Made by a program: the position numbers and the translations under genes. Below are positions 6,128 to 6,273 of a stretch of DNA of 6,273 bases, piece by piece. Under the pieces are notes generated by a model. That model was given only the letters and a program-made list of their open reading frames with translations. It searched no databases and was not told the DNA's origin. Numbering within the stretch: position 1 is the first letter of the stretch; every line of letters begins with the position of its first letter. The stretch comes from Steroidobacteraceae bacterium (lineage in GTDB: Bacteria; Pseudomonadota; Gammaproteobacteria; Steroidobacterales; Steroidobacteraceae), in contig JAJTCR010000319.1 in NCBI GenBank assembly GCA_021325695.1, positions 1 to 6,273 on the forward strand. Direction: 5' to 3'.

Positions 6128-6273
6128 TAGAGCCACCCGATAATGATCGAATATCCTTCGATGGGACGATCCATGGCAGTCCAGCGCGTTGTTGCTCTCC
6201 ACTTGTGTACATAAAGTACACGGCGGTCGTCGCGCCTGGCGCTGGACTCCCATGGATCGTCGCAGCTCATGCC
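6085..6273 (+). CDS. Open frame running off the right edge, unrecognised
   Basis: From ATG 6085 the frame stays open for 63 codons to the window edge, beginning MSILASFVTQQQAIVEPPDN and ending near GLPWIVAAHA. I do not recognise a family. The ATG lies partly in the inner arm and loop of palindrome A, and the frame crosses palindrome B. Upstream there is no good Shine-Dalgarno sequence. Codon third positions are mixed (GAT AAT GAT CGA ATA), unlike the strongly G/C-ending kinase gene. An open reverse-strand frame (6016-6270, 84 codons) covers the same bases and is also unrecognised, so coding potential is doubtful for both. If real, this is the 5' part of an acquired gene. Confidence 0.22.
   Translation, partial: MSILASFVTQQQAIVEPPDNDRISFDGTIHGSPARCCSPLVYIKYTAVVAPGAGLPWIVAAHA
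6165..6261. repeat. Large two-tier imperfect palindrome B
   Basis: The outer arms 6165-6187 and 6239-6261 are inverted repeats of 23 bases with a single mismatch (22/23). They contain CCATGG and end in GTCCAGCGC on the left arm. Exactly concentric with them (centre 6213) is an inner pair, GTGTAC (6205-6210) and GTACAC (6216-6221), perfect over 6 bases with an ATAAA loop. The 17 bases between tiers on each side do not pair. Chance is an unlikely source for a 22/23 inverted repeat sharing its centre with a second perfect one. Confidence 0.9.

Larger units (their letters stand above)
6007..6273. mobile_element. Possible insertion-element end, or other acquired DNA, starting at the kinase stop codon
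   Basis: Counting bases, G+C is 85/120 in 5881-6000 but 81/150 in 6011-6160, so composition changes at the kinase stop. The boundary reads CTAG followed by GGCCTGCTAACACTC. This resembles, from memory, ends of IS5-family (IS427-type) elements, which tend to insert at CTAG/TA targets. The opposite end and a target duplication are not in the window, and no transposase motif is visible on either strand. Two large palindromes (6049-6127 and 6165-6261) fill most of the segment. Alternatives are a non-autonomous palindromic element, a structured-RNA locus, or simply a different acquired gene. Sequence composition is the strongest evidence; element identity is a guess. Confidence 0.3.

Noticed and set aside
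4323..6143. 606-codon + strand frame overlapping the kinase
   Set aside because: Arg/Ala-rich translation without motifs, while the kinase frame has every catalytic residue; a shadow.
1..6273. CRISPR array, tRNA or rRNA genes
   Set aside because: No regularly spaced direct repeats and no tRNA- or rRNA-like sequence were seen on either strand.

Overview
The window is high-GC chromosomal DNA from a Gram-negative bacterium, most likely a proteobacterium. The reasons are strong G/C at third codon positions, a cellulose-synthase/BcsS pair that needs an outer membrane, and a GAF-PAS hybrid sensor kinase. I cannot name the genus.

Layout from left to right: (1) the C-terminal 232 codons of a thioredoxin-reductase-like flavoprotein on the + strand, cut by the left window edge. 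(2) On the - strand, converging on it, a two-gene cellulose unit: a BcsA-type cellulose synthase (transcribed first) followed by a BcsS-like outer-membrane protein, joined by a 4-base ATGA stop/start overlap. (3) A ~143 bp divergent intergenic region. (4) On the + strand, a 770-codon soluble hybrid histidine kinase (GAF, PAS, DHp, HATPase, REC) with all catalytic residues present. (5) From the kinase stop codon to the right edge, about 260 bp of different character: G+C falls from about 71% to about 54%, and two large concentric imperfect palindromes appear. The end sequence resembles the terminus of an insertion element placed on a CTAG target.

The main surprise in the known genes is that bcsA is broken. 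The N-terminal part reads in one frame up to just after the first catalytic LDDG motif. The rest (DxD, TED, QRLRW, PilZ) reads in another frame, and about 28-30 conserved residues expected between them are absent. This fits a deletion of 3n+1 bases, not a single-base error. As read, no functional synthase can be made, although every other motif is intact, so the lesion looks recent or is an assembly fault.

If bcsA were intact, the biology would be c-di-GMP-controlled cellulose synthesis (PilZ in BcsA), with BcsS assisting at the outer membrane. The divergent hybrid kinase is a candidate local regulator, by position only. No bcsB, bcsZ or bcsC is visible. The right-hand palindromic segment is the least explained part of the window.
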